The position numbers and the translations under genes were made by a program. The notes beneath the pieces were generated by a model. That model had not been told where the DNA came from. It ran no database searches and worked only from the letters and a program-made list of their open reading frames with translations. A stretch of DNA of 27,814 nucleotides from a virus, in the IMG/VR virus record IMGVR_UViG_3300045912_000114, positions 1 to 27,814 of that record; one strand, 5' to 3'. This document shows, in pieces, positions 1 to 9,854 of the stretch. Position 1 is the first letter of the stretch, and every line of letters begins with the position of its first letter.

Positions 1-203
1 GAATCGTATTGCCTTTAATGCTGATAAATACTTCATTATGGAAACAAGAAGACAGTATGAGAAAGGGTTTAATCTCAGAGGTGTATTTACTGATACAGAA
101 ACTGTCGAGCCAGTTATTTTACCAAAGAATGTAACTTATGCTGATGTTGCTGAATACTTTAAAAATAACCACAAACAAGGTGTTATTGATTGGGGTATTT
201 ACT
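1..203. repeat. Terminal direct repeat of the contig, left copy
   Basis: These bases match 27612-27814 at every position except 76 (C here, G at 27687). The difference is synonymous (CTC or CTG, Leu). The helicase reading frame runs through the repeat without a break, which indicates a circular or circularly permuted genome assembled with an overlap rather than a true boundary. One mismatch in an otherwise exact overlap points to population variation or an assembly error. Confidence 0.95.
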
Positions 204-523
204 CCACAAAAACAGAGTGGATTGATTTAATTACAACTTATTATAATCTTTACAAGAAGGCTCCTTCCACTGACATAACACGAGTTAAAGCACTTATTGA
301 AGCTTATACTGAACCAGTTAAACAGTTACAAATTAAAGTACACAGTGCTTTCAAGACTGATCATCGTTATACCAGAAAAGAAGTTAAAGAAATACTTAAC
401 GGTATTTATAAAGTAAGTGGGGTAAAGAGAAATGCGAAGTATTCTGATCTTTTTGAGTTCTGTAAAGAAGTTAAAGAAACATCCTCAAAAGGTGAGAGAT
501 ATATGACAATCATTAAGAAGTAA
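1..523 (+). CDS. SF2 DEAD-like helicase, C-terminal part (continues from 26386)
   Basis: This is the 3' end of the helicase gene that begins at 26386 and runs off the right end of the window. Its codon frame starts at base 2. Joining the two pieces across the 203-base overlap gives a 1749-nt gene of 582 codons ending in TAA at 521-523. The segment holds the C-terminal region downstream of helicase motif VI; it is rich in Lys, Glu and Tyr and I see no motif in it. The Met at base 38 is internal, corresponding to residue 422 of the full protein, and should not be taken as the start of a 161-aa gene. The next gene begins 19 nt downstream, so the two are probably cotranscribed. Confidence 0.93.
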   Translation, partial: NRIAFNADKYFIMETRRQYEKGFNLRGVFTDTETVEPVILPKNVTYADVAEYFKNNHKQGVIDWGIYSTKTEWIDLITTYYNLYKKAPSTDITRVKALIEAYTEPVKQLQIKVHSAFKTDHRYTRKEVKEILNGIYKVSGVKRNAKYSDLFEFCKEVKETSSKGERYMTIIKK

Positions 524-542
524 TAACCGACAATTAAATAAG

Positions 543-812
543 ATGAAGATGAATACACAAGAGTTTGAAAGATATATCCAGAGTTTACCTAAAGAATACA
601 CGATTAGTGAACCAGTATTCTGGGTTTTAGTAGAAGAAGATACGTTCAGTTATTCAATAGAGTTTGACTCTTTTAGTGTATATGTTTGTGAGAACACACT
701 GACTTATTGGGACGGATTTGGTGGTTTTGTATTACCACACATTGAAGTTGTAAAATCTAGCTCAGGATTTATAATTAATTATCCTAATGGGAGTTTGACA
801 ATAAAACTTTAA
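543..812 (+). CDS. Hypothetical protein, 89 aa
   Basis: I do not recognise this protein. It is a small acidic product rich in aromatic residues (Tyr, Phe, Trp) and beta-branched residues, with no membrane segment, signal peptide or zinc motif. The pattern suggests a compact beta-sheet fold. It sits 19 nt after the helicase stop and 4 nt before the RecB-like nuclease start, so it is very likely translated from the same message. By position it could be a DNA-metabolism accessory protein, but that is inference only. The start at 543 (context AATAAGATG) fits the A-rich initiation leaders elsewhere in the genome; an in-frame ATG two codons later is an alternative. Confidence 0.75.
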   Translation: MKMNTQEFERYIQSLPKEYTISEPVFWVLVEEDTFSYSIEFDSFSVYVCENTLTYWDGFGGFVLPHIEVVKSSSGFIINYPNGSLTIKL

Positions 813-816
813 TTCA

Positions 817-1458
817 ATGATACGTAATAGCAACTTTACACACATCTTTGATAAATTTAAATCAGTCATTTACGACGATACAACACATAGTTATACGCTT
901 GACGGTAATAAATTAGAAAATGTTACAACTTATTTGACAAATAAGTACTTAAAACCATTTGATAAATGGAAAATCGCCTCGATACTAGCTACCACCACTG
1001 ATAAACCTTCACATTATTGGATTGATTATTGGAAATTAACTGGCGATGAGGCATCAATAGTTGGTTCAAGAGTTCACTTATTCGCTTCATGGTACTCAAA
1101 TAAAAGTAAGCCTAAAGATAAGCTAGAAGAAGCTGTTAGAGACTTCTATGAAGATCATTTAAAAGACGGTTGGACTATTGTATGTACAGAATTATGTGTA
1201 CATAATGATAAATTAGCTGGTCGTTTTGACTTACTGATGTATAAACCACAAGAAGGTTATTGGTTATTAGACTTTAAAACTACCAAAAAAGACTTGATAA
1301 AAGACACTAAAGAACTAAAGAACGGAGGTAGTATAACACTCATAGACTTTTACGGGATGCAATTAAAATGTTATGAATACTTGTTAGGATTAGATACAAT
1401 AAAGAAATCAGTTGTCCACATAAAAGAGAGTGGTTATACTTTATTTGACATAGTATAG
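817..1458 (+). CDS. PD-(D/E)XK nuclease, RecB/AddB type
   Basis: The 213-aa protein carries the motifs of RecB-family nucleases in the expected order: a GSRVH motif with His87; Glu125 in the strand TELCV; Asp138 in GRFDLL; the Asp152-Phe-Lys154 catalytic DxK in LLDFKTTKK; and Gln182/Tyr186 as the QxxxY motif. Enzymes of this family cleave DNA with divalent metal ions and act as exonucleases in recombination, end processing or replication. All the catalytic positions are present, so the enzyme should be active. It follows the helicase and the 89-aa protein in one operon. A helicase next to a RecB-like nuclease suggests joint processing of replication or recombination intermediates. It ends with TAG, nine bases before a strong hairpin terminator. 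Confidence 0.88.
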   Translation: MIRNSNFTHIFDKFKSVIYDDTTHSYTLDGNKLENVTTYLTNKYLKPFDKWKIASILATTTDKPSHYWIDYWKLTGDEASIVGSRVHLFASWYSNKSKPKDKLEEAVRDFYEDHLKDGWTIVCTELCVHNDKLAGRFDLLMYKPQEGYWLLDFKTTKKDLIKDTKELKNGGSITLIDFYGMQLKCYEYLLGLDTIKKSVVHIKESGYTLFDIV

Positions 1459-1466
1459 AGAAGAAT

Positions 1467-1500
1467 GGTAAGTTAGCTTTATGCTAACTTACCTTTTCTG
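1467..1500 (+). terminator. Strong rho-independent terminator after the helicase/nuclease operon
   Basis: A perfect 11-bp stem, GGTAAGTTAGC (1467-1477) with GCTAACTTACC (1483-1493), closes a 5-nt TTTAT loop and is followed directly by TTTTCTG. It separates the DNA-metabolism genes from the tail genes; the next start codon is only 10 nt past the stem. Confidence 0.85.
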
Positions 1501-1503
1501 TTT

Positions 1504-1950
1504 ATGAAACGAACGCAAAGATTGAGAACCTTAAAATATGACTATATGAATTTAGAGATTAACAAATTAATTAAAGATATTGACAACACACTTGGACTGA
1601 CTTTAAGTAAAGTTGGTTTATCTAACTCTAATCTTAGTAAAAATACAAAGATTATTATTTCTCAAGATGTTTTGAGAGTAATAATGCCAGATTATGCTAT
1701 TTATGTGGATAAAGGAAGGAGAGGTGGTAAAAGACCTCCGATCAAAGCCATATTAAATTGGATGAAACAAGCTGGGATTAATACTAAGGGAGTTAGACAA
1801 ATAGATATAGCTTATGCTATTAGTAATAGTATAGGTCAGAAAGGTATAAAGCCTAGACCGTTTATTGATACTTTTCAAAAAAGTATTACTAACTTGATAA
1901 TGAAACAGTTAGAAAGACAAATTGATAACATATTAAATAATAAGAGATGA
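1504..1950 (+). CDS. HK97 gp10-like tail completion / neck protein
   Basis: The 148-aa product has the layout of the HK97 gp10-like family: a basic N-terminal helix, a central YAIYVDKGRRGG segment (about residues 61-72), and a C-terminal IGQKGIKPRPFIDTF segment followed by a helix. Members act at the head-tail joint or at the tail end, as adaptor or tail completion proteins. The size is normal for the family. The gene opens the tail operon directly behind the terminator and overlaps the next gene through ATGA at 1947-1950, which suggests translational coupling. The start at 1504 has almost no untranslated leader beyond the hairpin, so its message probably arises by read-through. Confidence 0.75.
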   Translation: MKRTQRLRTLKYDYMNLEINKLIKDIDNTLGLTLSKVGLSNSNLSKNTKIIISQDVLRVIMPDYAIYVDKGRRGGKRPPIKAILNWMKQAGINTKGVRQIDIAYAISNSIGQKGIKPRPFIDTFQKSITNLIMKQLERQIDNILNNKR

Positions 1951-3635
1951 ATATACTTAATAATTGGAGATTCCAGAGAACAGCTCAAAGTTTGGCTGAT
2001 ACGAAATACAGTCTAGTATCACAACCCCCTTATTTGGGAGTTAGTGAGAATATTTTGTCATATAAGTTTACACCGAGATCTCTTAATATCGCTGGTACAA
2101 AAGCTTATATACAAATCACAGTAGTTAACAATCCAATGGATGGTTCTACGTTTATGTTAAGTAACAATAATGGAGATAATATAGCATTAACAGCATCGGT
2201 CACTCCAAGTACTCAAGAGTTTTTAACATTTAATGGTCTTAATCAATTAAGTAGACAATTTCAGATAGCTCAGTCATTAGCAAACGAATTACTTGATAGT
2301 TCTTTTAGAGATAATTATGAGATTTGGGTAACATCTAATGTACTACATATTAGAGCTTTAGACTATGGTCCGCAGTACACTTTAAGTTTTAGTAATACTC
2401 CAGCTCTTATTTTGACTTATAACGTTGCTGGGAGTAATAATTATCAACTAGATAGCTTTATTGACTATTCGTTATATGCTAAAGTTATTATACTAAATAC
2501 TAGAGTTGGTTTTAATGTCATTGGAGGGAATGTTGATCGTACTGCTGGTCAAGTTATTGGGGAAATTATTCTACCTTATTACGGTCAAGATTGGTATTTT
2601 AATATTGACGGTTATTTGAAAAATTATGTAGGTGTTGTAGTACCAACTAAGAATCCAAACTTCAATATAGTATATCAAGAATTAGATAAAGACGCTGAGT
2701 TTCCCATATTACGTGGATATTACTTAAGTCTTGGTGATTCTTTTAGATATGTAAGTGGAGGTGAGCGAAAACGTGTTATAAACGCTTGTACTGATGTTCA
2801 ATATGTACAAAATGGAGCGTTAGATCTTATGTATAGTTACAATATGTTAGATTATACTTTAGAAGCTAGCACACCGTCAGTTCTTAAATTCCTCAATAAA
2901 TGGAATGTAAAAGATACTAGGATAGATGCTAATGAGTTTTTACAGTTTATAGAATCCAAGAACAATGCTTCTACGAGTTGTGTATTTGGTGTTGAAGTTA
3001 CATTTAGATTTATAGATGGCACTATAGTTACAAGAGATACTAGCTTGGGCAACTTTAACAGTACTTTTGGAGGTAACATTAGTATTGATGTATCGCCTCG
3101 TAAAGTTAAAGTAGATCAAGAGGAAGCTCTAGCTGGCGTTTGGGTTGATTACTATGACGTTAGATTGTATTGGCAAAGACCTTCATATCCTAGGTATTAT
3201 AGTGAGATAAAGCGTTTTATAATGAAAAGAGAGTGTGGTGAACATATTAAAAACTTTATATGGTTTAATGAATTAGGAGCTTGGGACTCTATAACAGTTA
3301 AGGATAATATGTCAACAGATTATCAACGTGAATTAATTAAGATAAAAAGAATTACTCCATTGAATCCAAGTCCCGATAAGGATATAACAAGAGTTATTAA
3401 TATTAACTATGATGAACTAAAAGAAGTTAGCACTTTCGAGCTTGATAAAGCTAATTATGTAATGTTAGAAGGTTTATTTAAAAGTACAGCTGTGTACTTA
3501 TATGACCCAAGCATTAATACTTTTGTACCAGTTATTATCACCGATAATAATTACTCGAATGAAGCTAATAAGGATATTAGAACTGTAACATTCAAATATA
3601 AATTGACATACCCATCTAACATAATAACTAGATAA
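1947..3635 (+). CDS. Putative tail/baseplate structural protein, 562 aa
   Basis: I do not recognise a named family. The protein is rich in beta-branched and aromatic residues and Asn/Ser/Thr, with no membrane segment, as is typical of phage tail-tip and baseplate proteins. Residues about 45-150 look like a beta-sandwich module, and a similar-looking stretch occurs in the large fibre at 19359. Near the C-terminus (about residues 390-440) is a segment rich in Tyr, Trp and Arg. It overlaps the upstream gp10-like gene by 4 nt and the downstream 863-aa gene by 1 nt (TAATG), and lies upstream of the tape measure gene. A distal-tail or baseplate role is inferred from composition and position. No lysozyme or peptidase motif is evident. 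Confidence 0.7.
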   Translation: MNILNNWRFQRTAQSLADTKYSLVSQPPYLGVSENILSYKFTPRSLNIAGTKAYIQITVVNNPMDGSTFMLSNNNGDNIALTASVTPSTQEFLTFNGLNQLSRQFQIAQSLANELLDSSFRDNYEIWVTSNVLHIRALDYGPQYTLSFSNTPALILTYNVAGSNNYQLDSFIDYSLYAKVIILNTRVGFNVIGGNVDRTAGQVIGEIILPYYGQDWYFNIDGYLKNYVGVVVPTKNPNFNIVYQELDKDAEFPILRGYYLSLGDSFRYVSGGERKRVINACTDVQYVQNGALDLMYSYNMLDYTLEASTPSVLKFLNKWNVKDTRIDANEFLQFIESKNNASTSCVFGVEVTFRFIDGTIVTRDTSLGNFNSTFGGNISIDVSPRKVKVDQEEALAGVWVDYYDVRLYWQRPSYPRYYSEIKRFIMKRECGEHIKNFIWFNELGAWDSITVKDNMSTDYQRELIKIKRITPLNPSPDKDITRVININYDELKEVSTFELDKANYVMLEGLFKSTAVYLYDPSINTFVPVIITDNNYSNEANKDIRTVTFKYKLTYPSNIITR

Positions 3636-6226
3636 TGAATGCGATACAAATATATATCAATAATCAGCTTATTGATCTACCAGAAGATTCTGATATCGGG
3701 CTGAGACTTCAGAGATTCGTTCAAGATGATTATGAAATAACACAGAGAGGTGGTGATTATTCGTTAAACATCACATTGCCTATTACAAAGAATAATGCTA
3801 GAATATTTGGTCCTAAAGATCAATTTTATCAATTCAGAAAGTTTGGTGAAATAAAGGACTATGAAGCTAGGATTGTTGACTCTGGTCAAATATTACTAGA
3901 AGGCGTATTTAGATTAAATAGTGTAAGTGATAAGGGTTATAAAGGAGATTTCGCATCTATTAACGTAGATTGGTTATCTAAACTTGAAAGCATTAGACTG
4001 ACTAAGCTAGGTTACAAAGACGATGTTGCTACTTGGACAGTTCCCTTTAGAGGTATGAATGATGCTAATTACTATAATGAGAATTACAATCAAGACATTG
4101 TATTTCCAGATATTAGTTACAACAATGTACCGGTAACTGACTACTTATTTTATTCATATGACGACGTATTCGGACCTAATGCTTTAGACCTACCAAATAT
4201 GATGCCCACTAACAATGCTTATTGGTCATGGAGATTTGGAGCTAGTTTTGAAGATTTTCCTCCAGCAGTAAAACTTGAGTCAATATTGAAGAAAATAAGT
4301 GAAGAGATTGGTTATGAGATGAAAGGTGATATATTTAGTCAAGATAACTTTGATAGATTAATTCTACCTTATGTTGGTAATGGTTATGTATGGAACTGGG
4401 GTACTTTAGCGTCTCTAAGACTAACGTTGATAAATAATCCAATAACTTATTTAACCGATATTCAGATATTGACAGCACCAAATTCAGTGTTCAGTGATTT
4501 GTACGGTCCAAATAATGAGTTTAACTTACAATTAAAAAGATGGGATACTTTATTAGACAATCCTTCAGTTAGAACTGACTATGTTGCTAATTTTAACAAG
4601 TATGGTGTAACAGCTGGTAAACAAGGCTACGTAGCACCAATTGATGGTAAATATAGGATTAGTATAAGAACTATACATAGAACTAATTTAACTCATAATC
4701 TATTGATGAATAATGAGTGGCTTAATATAGGTCAAGGTCAAATAGGTAGAAGTTGGTCAAATGAAGTGCTAGTTATTGTCAGACAGAATCAAAATGGAGA
4801 ATATGTACTAAATCCTCAGTGGGAAAAAGATCTAGCTAACTATCTAGCTGGTATTAACGACGATTTTATTAATAAACCTAGCGACGTTATTGCTTACATT
4901 ATTCCAGCACAATATAATGTTATTAATACGTTACCAAATAGAAAGTACGCTTTAGGATCTCCTATTCAAGAATGGCAACAAGAACCTACTGTACTACTAA
5001 GTTGGTGTGTACCTAATCCAACAATGACTACAAAAAACGTTTCTAATATGGTTGATTTTTCAATTGATGTTCAACTTTTAAAAAACGAGAGAGTCTATGC
5101 TTACTGGTATAGTCCTATAAATATTGTAAGCTTTTCAACAAATGGTGCTGCTAATAGTTTATATTCAGCTACGAATGAAACATTTTCACCGAGCTTTAAA
5201 ATTGATGTACATTGTGGAGATACAGATATTGACATAGCTAGAAACTTACCAGACATAACAGCTAAGGATTTTATAACTAGCTTTATTAGATTATTTAATT
5301 TGAACTTCACTGTTGACAATTCTACTAGAACAATAAACTTTAGATTTAACAATAGTAAAAAACTGAGTAAATCAGTTGTAGATTTAACCGACTATATTGA
5401 TGCTGAAACTATTGAGTTTAGACCAGTAAGACAACCTAAAGAACTACTTATAGGTTATACAAATGATGAAAAAGATAGGTTGTTAACTATGCCGAATGTC
5501 AATTGTAATAATCAAAAGAAAATTAGTTTAGATTATGCTAACGTAAGGTTGACTAATAATAATATTTATACTAACGGTGTTAAGGATGTTAGAACGAGTT
5601 TTAGTGCTACTAAATTTGTTAGAGGTAGATTTCAAACAGTTAATGTAACCGCTAATCCTCCCACTTTTGTTAGCACTTACAATGACCCTAATGGAAATCC
5701 TTTCTGGATAGGTCTTAATTACGGAGCTACTAATGCTATTGATAATTTTTATTGGGATATTCCTAGTATACAAAGCTTAGAAAGTTTTAATCAAAAAAGA
5801 GTTGGTGATTTAGAGTATAGTTGGGATTACGCTTCAAGATTATTATATTTTATAGGTGTACCTCAACCTAATCAATACTTCTTAGTAGGAGCTCCTTTTG
5901 ATACAATTACACAGACAAACTTCTGGAAGAAACCAACAGCTTGTACTTTCGCTGGTGAAAACTCTTCTTTATTTGGTTCTGGTACTTACCCAAGCTTACG
6001 TTTTGATCATAGATTGTATGAAGAAATGTTTAACAACCAACTAGAGGTCTGGAAAAACGGTTACATATTATCAGCTAAAATTTATTTGAACAGTAGATTA
6101 TGGGAGTTGTTACAAGGATCGCAAAGAATTGTGGTAAATGGCGATGTGTTTCAATTAATGACAATTGAGGATTATGATATTACTGGTAATAATCCTAGCA
6201 CAATAACACTACTTAAATTAACGTGA
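3635..6226 (+). CDS. Putative tail/baseplate structural protein, 863 aa
   Basis: This large beta-rich protein begins with a short domain containing an EITQRGGDYSLNITLP segment (about residues 32-50), a pattern I associate with structural proteins encoded beside the tape measure gene in Bacteroidetes phages; no formal family name can be given. The body is rich in Asn, Tyr, Thr and Trp and has no membrane segment or coiled coil. The C-terminus contains a segment with LNSRLWELLQGSQRIVVNGDVF (written here only as a landmark, residues about 820-845: Arg, Leu, Trp, Gly and Val-Asn-Gly-Asp are the key residues). Its start overlaps the upstream stop (TAATG). It lies 16 nt before the tape measure gene. 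A baseplate-hub or tail-tip role is inferred. Confidence 0.68.
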   Translation: MNAIQIYINNQLIDLPEDSDIGLRLQRFVQDDYEITQRGGDYSLNITLPITKNNARIFGPKDQFYQFRKFGEIKDYEARIVDSGQILLEGVFRLNSVSDKGYKGDFASINVDWLSKLESIRLTKLGYKDDVATWTVPFRGMNDANYYNENYNQDIVFPDISYNNVPVTDYLFYSYDDVFGPNALDLPNMMPTNNAYWSWRFGASFEDFPPAVKLESILKKISEEIGYEMKGDIFSQDNFDRLILPYVGNGYVWNWGTLASLRLTLINNPITYLTDIQILTAPNSVFSDLYGPNNEFNLQLKRWDTLLDNPSVRTDYVANFNKYGVTAGKQGYVAPIDGKYRISIRTIHRTNLTHNLLMNNEWLNIGQGQIGRSWSNEVLVIVRQNQNGEYVLNPQWEKDLANYLAGINDDFINKPSDVIAYIIPAQYNVINTLPNRKYALGSPIQEWQQEPTVLLSWCVPNPTMTTKNVSNMVDFSIDVQLLKNERVYAYWYSPINIVSFSTNGAANSLYSATNETFSPSFKIDVHCGDTDIDIARNLPDITAKDFITSFIRLFNLNFTVDNSTRTINFRFNNSKKLSKSVVDLTDYIDAETIEFRPVRQPKELLIGYTNDEKDRLLTMPNVNCNNQKKISLDYANVRLTNNNIYTNGVKDVRTSFSATKFVRGRFQTVNVTANPPTFVSTYNDPNGNPFWIGLNYGATNAIDNFYWDIPSIQSLESFNQKRVGDLEYSWDYASRLLYFIGVPQPNQYFLVGAPFDTITQTNFWKKPTACTFAGENSSLFGSGTYPSLRFDHRLYEEMFNNQLEVWKNGYILSAKIYLNSRLWELLQGSQRIVVNGDVFQLMTIEDYDITGNNPSTITLLKLT

Positions 6227-6242
6227 TTAAATTAATAAGAAT

Positions 6243-9200
6243 ATGAATAGAGAAATTAACATTGAGGTAAATGGTATCCAGAAACCTCTAGCTGATGTCA
6301 ATAAATTAATGAAAGCCGTTGATGATTTAGAGAACGGCTTTTCTGATTTAACAAAGACTACTGATAAAATAGGTGGTGATTTAGCTAAAGGGTTTAAAGA
6401 ATTAGAAGGTGCTGTAAAAGAAACTAGTAAAAACATTAAAGATGATCTTCAAAAGTCTATGGGGAGTGTAGAAGGTATTGGGGTAAAATTGACTAAAACT
6501 TTGAAAGAAGGGTTTAAGCAAATCGACTTGTCTAGTTTGGAATCTCTTGATACGTTTTTCGATAGAGAAGTAGAGTTCCGTGATAAGATGATAAATTTAG
6601 CTAACGTTGCTGGTAATGTAGCTGAAGCATTTGGACCTATCGGTAAAGCTATATCTTTCGCATTTCAACTAGCAGCTCCAGTATTTGCTGATTTTATGGA
6701 CGAATTACGTAAAGCTGATAGAGAAGCTTTTAGAGCTTCTCAATTACCTAAAGCTTTGAAAAAGTACGAGAGAGAGCTTAAGGATGAGCTAGACGAGGTA
6801 ATCATTAAATACCGTGTTTTAGATAAACAATCAGAAGAGCTTAAAAAAACCAGAATAGATCTTGTAAAAGCTACTGCTCAATTGGAAGCTGCCGAGTATA
6901 AGTTAGGTGAATCATTCGGTGCTGAATTAAGTGAGATGAACGGTATTTATGATGCTATGACTAACGTTAATTTATCTCTCGATGAGAGAGCTAATGCTAT
7001 TGAACAGTTCATGAGCACTTATGGTAATTATTTGTCTGACCTTGATCGAGAGAAAAGAACTTTAAAAGACATCATAGCTCTTTATGAAGAAAACGTTGCT
7101 GCTATGCTCAAGAAAGATATAACATCTAAATTCGAGCCTCAACTAAAAGCAATAAGTGTCGCTATGATGGCAGCAGCTAAAGAAGCTGTAGAAGCTCAGC
7201 GTAAGTTAGATGAAATGGATGCGGCTGGTCCATTTAGTAAAGGCTTGGGACGTGATGGAAAGAGTTATGAGCAATGGAAAGAAAAACTCGATGCTGCTAA
7301 TGCAAAAATACTTGAAGCAAAGAATGAAGAGGCAAAGATTAGAGAAAAAATCAGAGAAGAAACAGTATCTTACGGTCAAGCATTAGGTCTTACTGTCACT
7401 ATTAATGGTCAAAACAAAAAGTTAGCTTATGAACAATATAGTGCTACTAAGAGTCGTCGTATGGAGGAAGAAAGGATTACAAAAGAAAAAGCTAAGCAAC
7501 GAGCAATATACTATGAAGAGAGATCAAAAAAAACCACTGAAGATTTTGAAAAAGCATTAGGAGAAGGTAAATTTGATGAAGCTGAAAAAGCTTTAAACAA
7601 AAGAAGAGCTCAGCAGTTAAGTTATATAAATCGGATAAAAAGAGATAAGCTAGATATGGGTGCTCTTGACGATAAGATAAAAGAAGCTGAAGAGAGGATT
7701 GAAGAATATGAAGAAAAATATGTAGAAACTGTAAACAAAAGACGTGTAGATCTTGAAAAGCTAGGTCTATCGGGGATTACTACTCTTTATCCTGACATAC
7801 TCGGTATTGATGCTACAAACGTACCAAAAGAGTTTAAAACAACCATAATTGACCAGACTACAAAGACTACAAAAGAAGCTATTAGAAAGTTTATAACTAC
7901 CAGTGGTAAAGATTTTGAAGAAGCTAAAAAGGATTACGAACGAATTGTTAGTGATTATCTTCAATCTGGTAGCTTAGACGAGGAAGAACTTTTCAAAAAA
8001 CTACGACAAGCTGGTATTATATCGGTTTTTGAAGCTATTGCTAAAAAAGATAAAGAAGGATTAACTAAAGCGCTTGACCAAGAGCGTTCTAATATTGAGA
8101 AATATCAGAAAGCTAAAGAAGAGGGTCAAATAGATTTGATAGAACTACAAGAAGAGTACGACAAGAAGTATAATGAAGATTTGAAAAAACTAACAGATGC
8201 TCGAATTAAACAACAAGAGAAAACAGAAGAAGCCGCTCGTAAGATACAAGCAGCAACAAACTTACTAACTGGATCTCTTGGAAAAATTACTTTAGAGAAT
8301 TACATAAAAGAGATTGAAGACCAAAAAGAAGTAGAAATTCGAGACGTACTAAAACAAGCTGAAGAAGAACTTGGTTATCTTAACAAATTTGGAGAATTAC
8401 TTGTAACTTTTAGTGGGGGTGGAATAAGTGTCGGTGATTTAAAGCAACTAGTTGAACAAAATAAGATTACAGAAAAAGTGTACGAGAGTGCTATAGAGTT
8501 AGCTAGTAATTTTAATAATCAAATTGCCGCTATTAATGAGCAACGTGAAAAATTACTTAAAGAAGCTCCTATAACTTTCGCTGAAAACGCTTTCGAGTTC
8601 ATTAAAGCTGATCTTGAAAGAACTATGAGAAGTTTAGATGTAGATATTGAATCTGGATTATTAAAATGGGAAGCTAGATTTGACCAAGCTGTAATAGATA
8701 AAGAGAAGGCTATTGAGAAACGTGGAAAATTAACTGGTAAAGCGTTGAAAAAAGCTAAAGAAGAATCAAAAAGATTGTTGAATGAACTAGAGTCAATAAA
8801 ACAAGCTGAAATAGCTAAAGTTGGTGGTATTTATTTGGAAAAATTAGAAGAGGTTAGTAAAAGCGGTGGTGATGTAACCTTAATCTTGAAAGAGTTGAAC
8901 TTAGAGATAGTTAAAGTTATCGATAAGTATGCTGAAATGGAGAAAAAAGCTAAAGAGTTAATACCAAAAAAGAAAGAATACACTGTTGATAACTATGTCG
9001 AAATAGCAAATGAAGTAACAAACGCTTTCATGAGTATAGGTCGAGGCTTTGGTGATTACTTAAATATGTTGTCTAATAGTTTAATTGAATCACTTCGAGG
9101 AAACCTAGCACAAATTGACTCAGAAATATCTAATAGTACTTCAAGGTTAGCTTCATTAGAAAATGACTTACAAGGTAAAGTAAGTGGGCGTAGAGATGCT

Positions 9201-9854
9201 GTATTAGCAGCAATTGAATTAGAGAAACAGAGAAATGAAGAGTTACAGAAAAGTAAGATTGCTTTAGAGGCACAGTTATTGAAAGAACAAGAGAAAGCTG
9301 CTCGTCGTCGTAAAGCTATGGCAATAACTGAGGCGGTTATTAATGGTGCTCTAGGTATAATGCAAATATGGGCTTCTAAATCTGTACTTCCTAGCCCAGC
9401 TGCTGAGATTGTAAAAGGTGTAAACACAGCCGCTTTAGCTACTACAACAGCTTTACAAGTTGCAACAATATCAGCACAAAAATTTGCCAAAGGTGGTTTT
9501 ACTGGTAATGGTACTGTTAAAGATGAGACTGGATATAAAGTGGCTGGTGTTGTTCACGAAGGTGAGTGGGTTGCTCCAAAGTGGATGGTAAACAGTCCTT
9601 CCTTTAAAGGGATTATAAGCTCATTAGAAGCTTCTAGACAACGTGGTAGTACAACTCTAGGTGCACCATCAACTGATGTTATAGATGGCATCAGTGCCTC
9701 GTTAAACCCTAATTCTGACGTTATTAGACAGATGAAGACTTATACAGAAGCCGTTATTAAGCTGTCTAATAGACCAGTAATAGCTGACGTGAAGGAGTTT
9801 AGTAATGTAGCTTCTGGTATGTATAAAAGAATGAAGATTAACACGATAGGATAA
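6243..9854 (+). CDS. Tape measure protein, 1203 aa
   Basis: This is the longest gene in the window. The product is dominated by charged coiled-coil helices rich in Lys, Glu, Ala and Leu. Hydrophobic stretches lie at about residues 120-150 and about 1023-1079, the latter Ala/Ile/Val-rich. The C-terminus has the Bacteroidetes tape-measure ending: KGGFTGNG, then Gly-Val-Val-His-Glu-Gly-Glu-Trp-Val-Ala-Pro. Tape measure proteins set tail length and fill the tail tube before DNA ejection. A 1203-residue ruler implies a long tail of roughly 150-180 nm at the usual helical rise per residue, which supports a siphovirus. No peptidase or lysozyme domain is visible. It ends the tail operon, before a 237-nt intergenic region holding promoter P1. 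Confidence 0.92.
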   Translation: MNREINIEVNGIQKPLADVNKLMKAVDDLENGFSDLTKTTDKIGGDLAKGFKELEGAVKETSKNIKDDLQKSMGSVEGIGVKLTKTLKEGFKQIDLSSLESLDTFFDREVEFRDKMINLANVAGNVAEAFGPIGKAISFAFQLAAPVFADFMDELRKADREAFRASQLPKALKKYERELKDELDEVIIKYRVLDKQSEELKKTRIDLVKATAQLEAAEYKLGESFGAELSEMNGIYDAMTNVNLSLDERANAIEQFMSTYGNYLSDLDREKRTLKDIIALYEENVAAMLKKDITSKFEPQLKAISVAMMAAAKEAVEAQRKLDEMDAAGPFSKGLGRDGKSYEQWKEKLDAANAKILEAKNEEAKIREKIREETVSYGQALGLTVTINGQNKKLAYEQYSATKSRRMEEERITKEKAKQRAIYYEERSKKTTEDFEKALGEGKFDEAEKALNKRRAQQLSYINRIKRDKLDMGALDDKIKEAEERIEEYEEKYVETVNKRRVDLEKLGLSGITTLYPDILGIDATNVPKEFKTTIIDQTTKTTKEAIRKFITTSGKDFEEAKKDYERIVSDYLQSGSLDEEELFKKLRQAGIISVFEAIAKKDKEGLTKALDQERSNIEKYQKAKEEGQIDLIELQEEYDKKYNEDLKKLTDARIKQQEKTEEAARKIQAATNLLTGSLGKITLENYIKEIEDQKEVEIRDVLKQAEEELGYLNKFGELLVTFSGGGISVGDLKQLVEQNKITEKVYESAIELASNFNNQIAAINEQREKLLKEAPITFAENAFEFIKADLERTMRSLDVDIESGLLKWEARFDQAVIDKEKAIEKRGKLTGKALKKAKEESKRLLNELESIKQAEIAKVGGIYLEKLEEVSKSGGDVTLILKELNLEIVKVIDKYAEMEKKAKELIPKKKEYTVDNYVEIANEVTNAFMSIGRGFGDYLNMLSNSLIESLRGNLAQIDSEISNSTSRLASLENDLQGKVSGRRDAVLAAIELEKQRNEELQKSKIALEAQLLKEQEKAARRRKAMAITEAVINGALGIMQIWASKSVLPSPAAEIVKGVNTAALATTTALQVATISAQKFAKGGFTGNGTVKDETGYKVAGVVHEGEWVAPKWMVNSPSFKGIISSLEASRQRGSTTLGAPSTDVIDGISASLNPNSDVIRQMKTYTEAVIKLSNRPVIADVKEFSNVASGMYKRMKINTIG

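Noticed and set aside
38-523. A free-standing 161-aa gene starting at base 38
   Set aside because: The frame is open upstream to base 2 and continues from the helicase at the other end of the circle; the Met is internal.
3082-3095. A fourth copy of the promoter box (TATTGATGTATCGC)
   Set aside because: It has an extra base, lies inside coding sequence and I saw no TAnnTTTG box at the matching distance.
9056-9490. A 144-aa open frame on the minus strand
   Set aside because: It lies inside the tape measure gene in antisense, is Ala/Ser/Cys-rich as expected from reversed coiled-coil codons, and has no leader; other minus-strand frames are rejected for the same reason.
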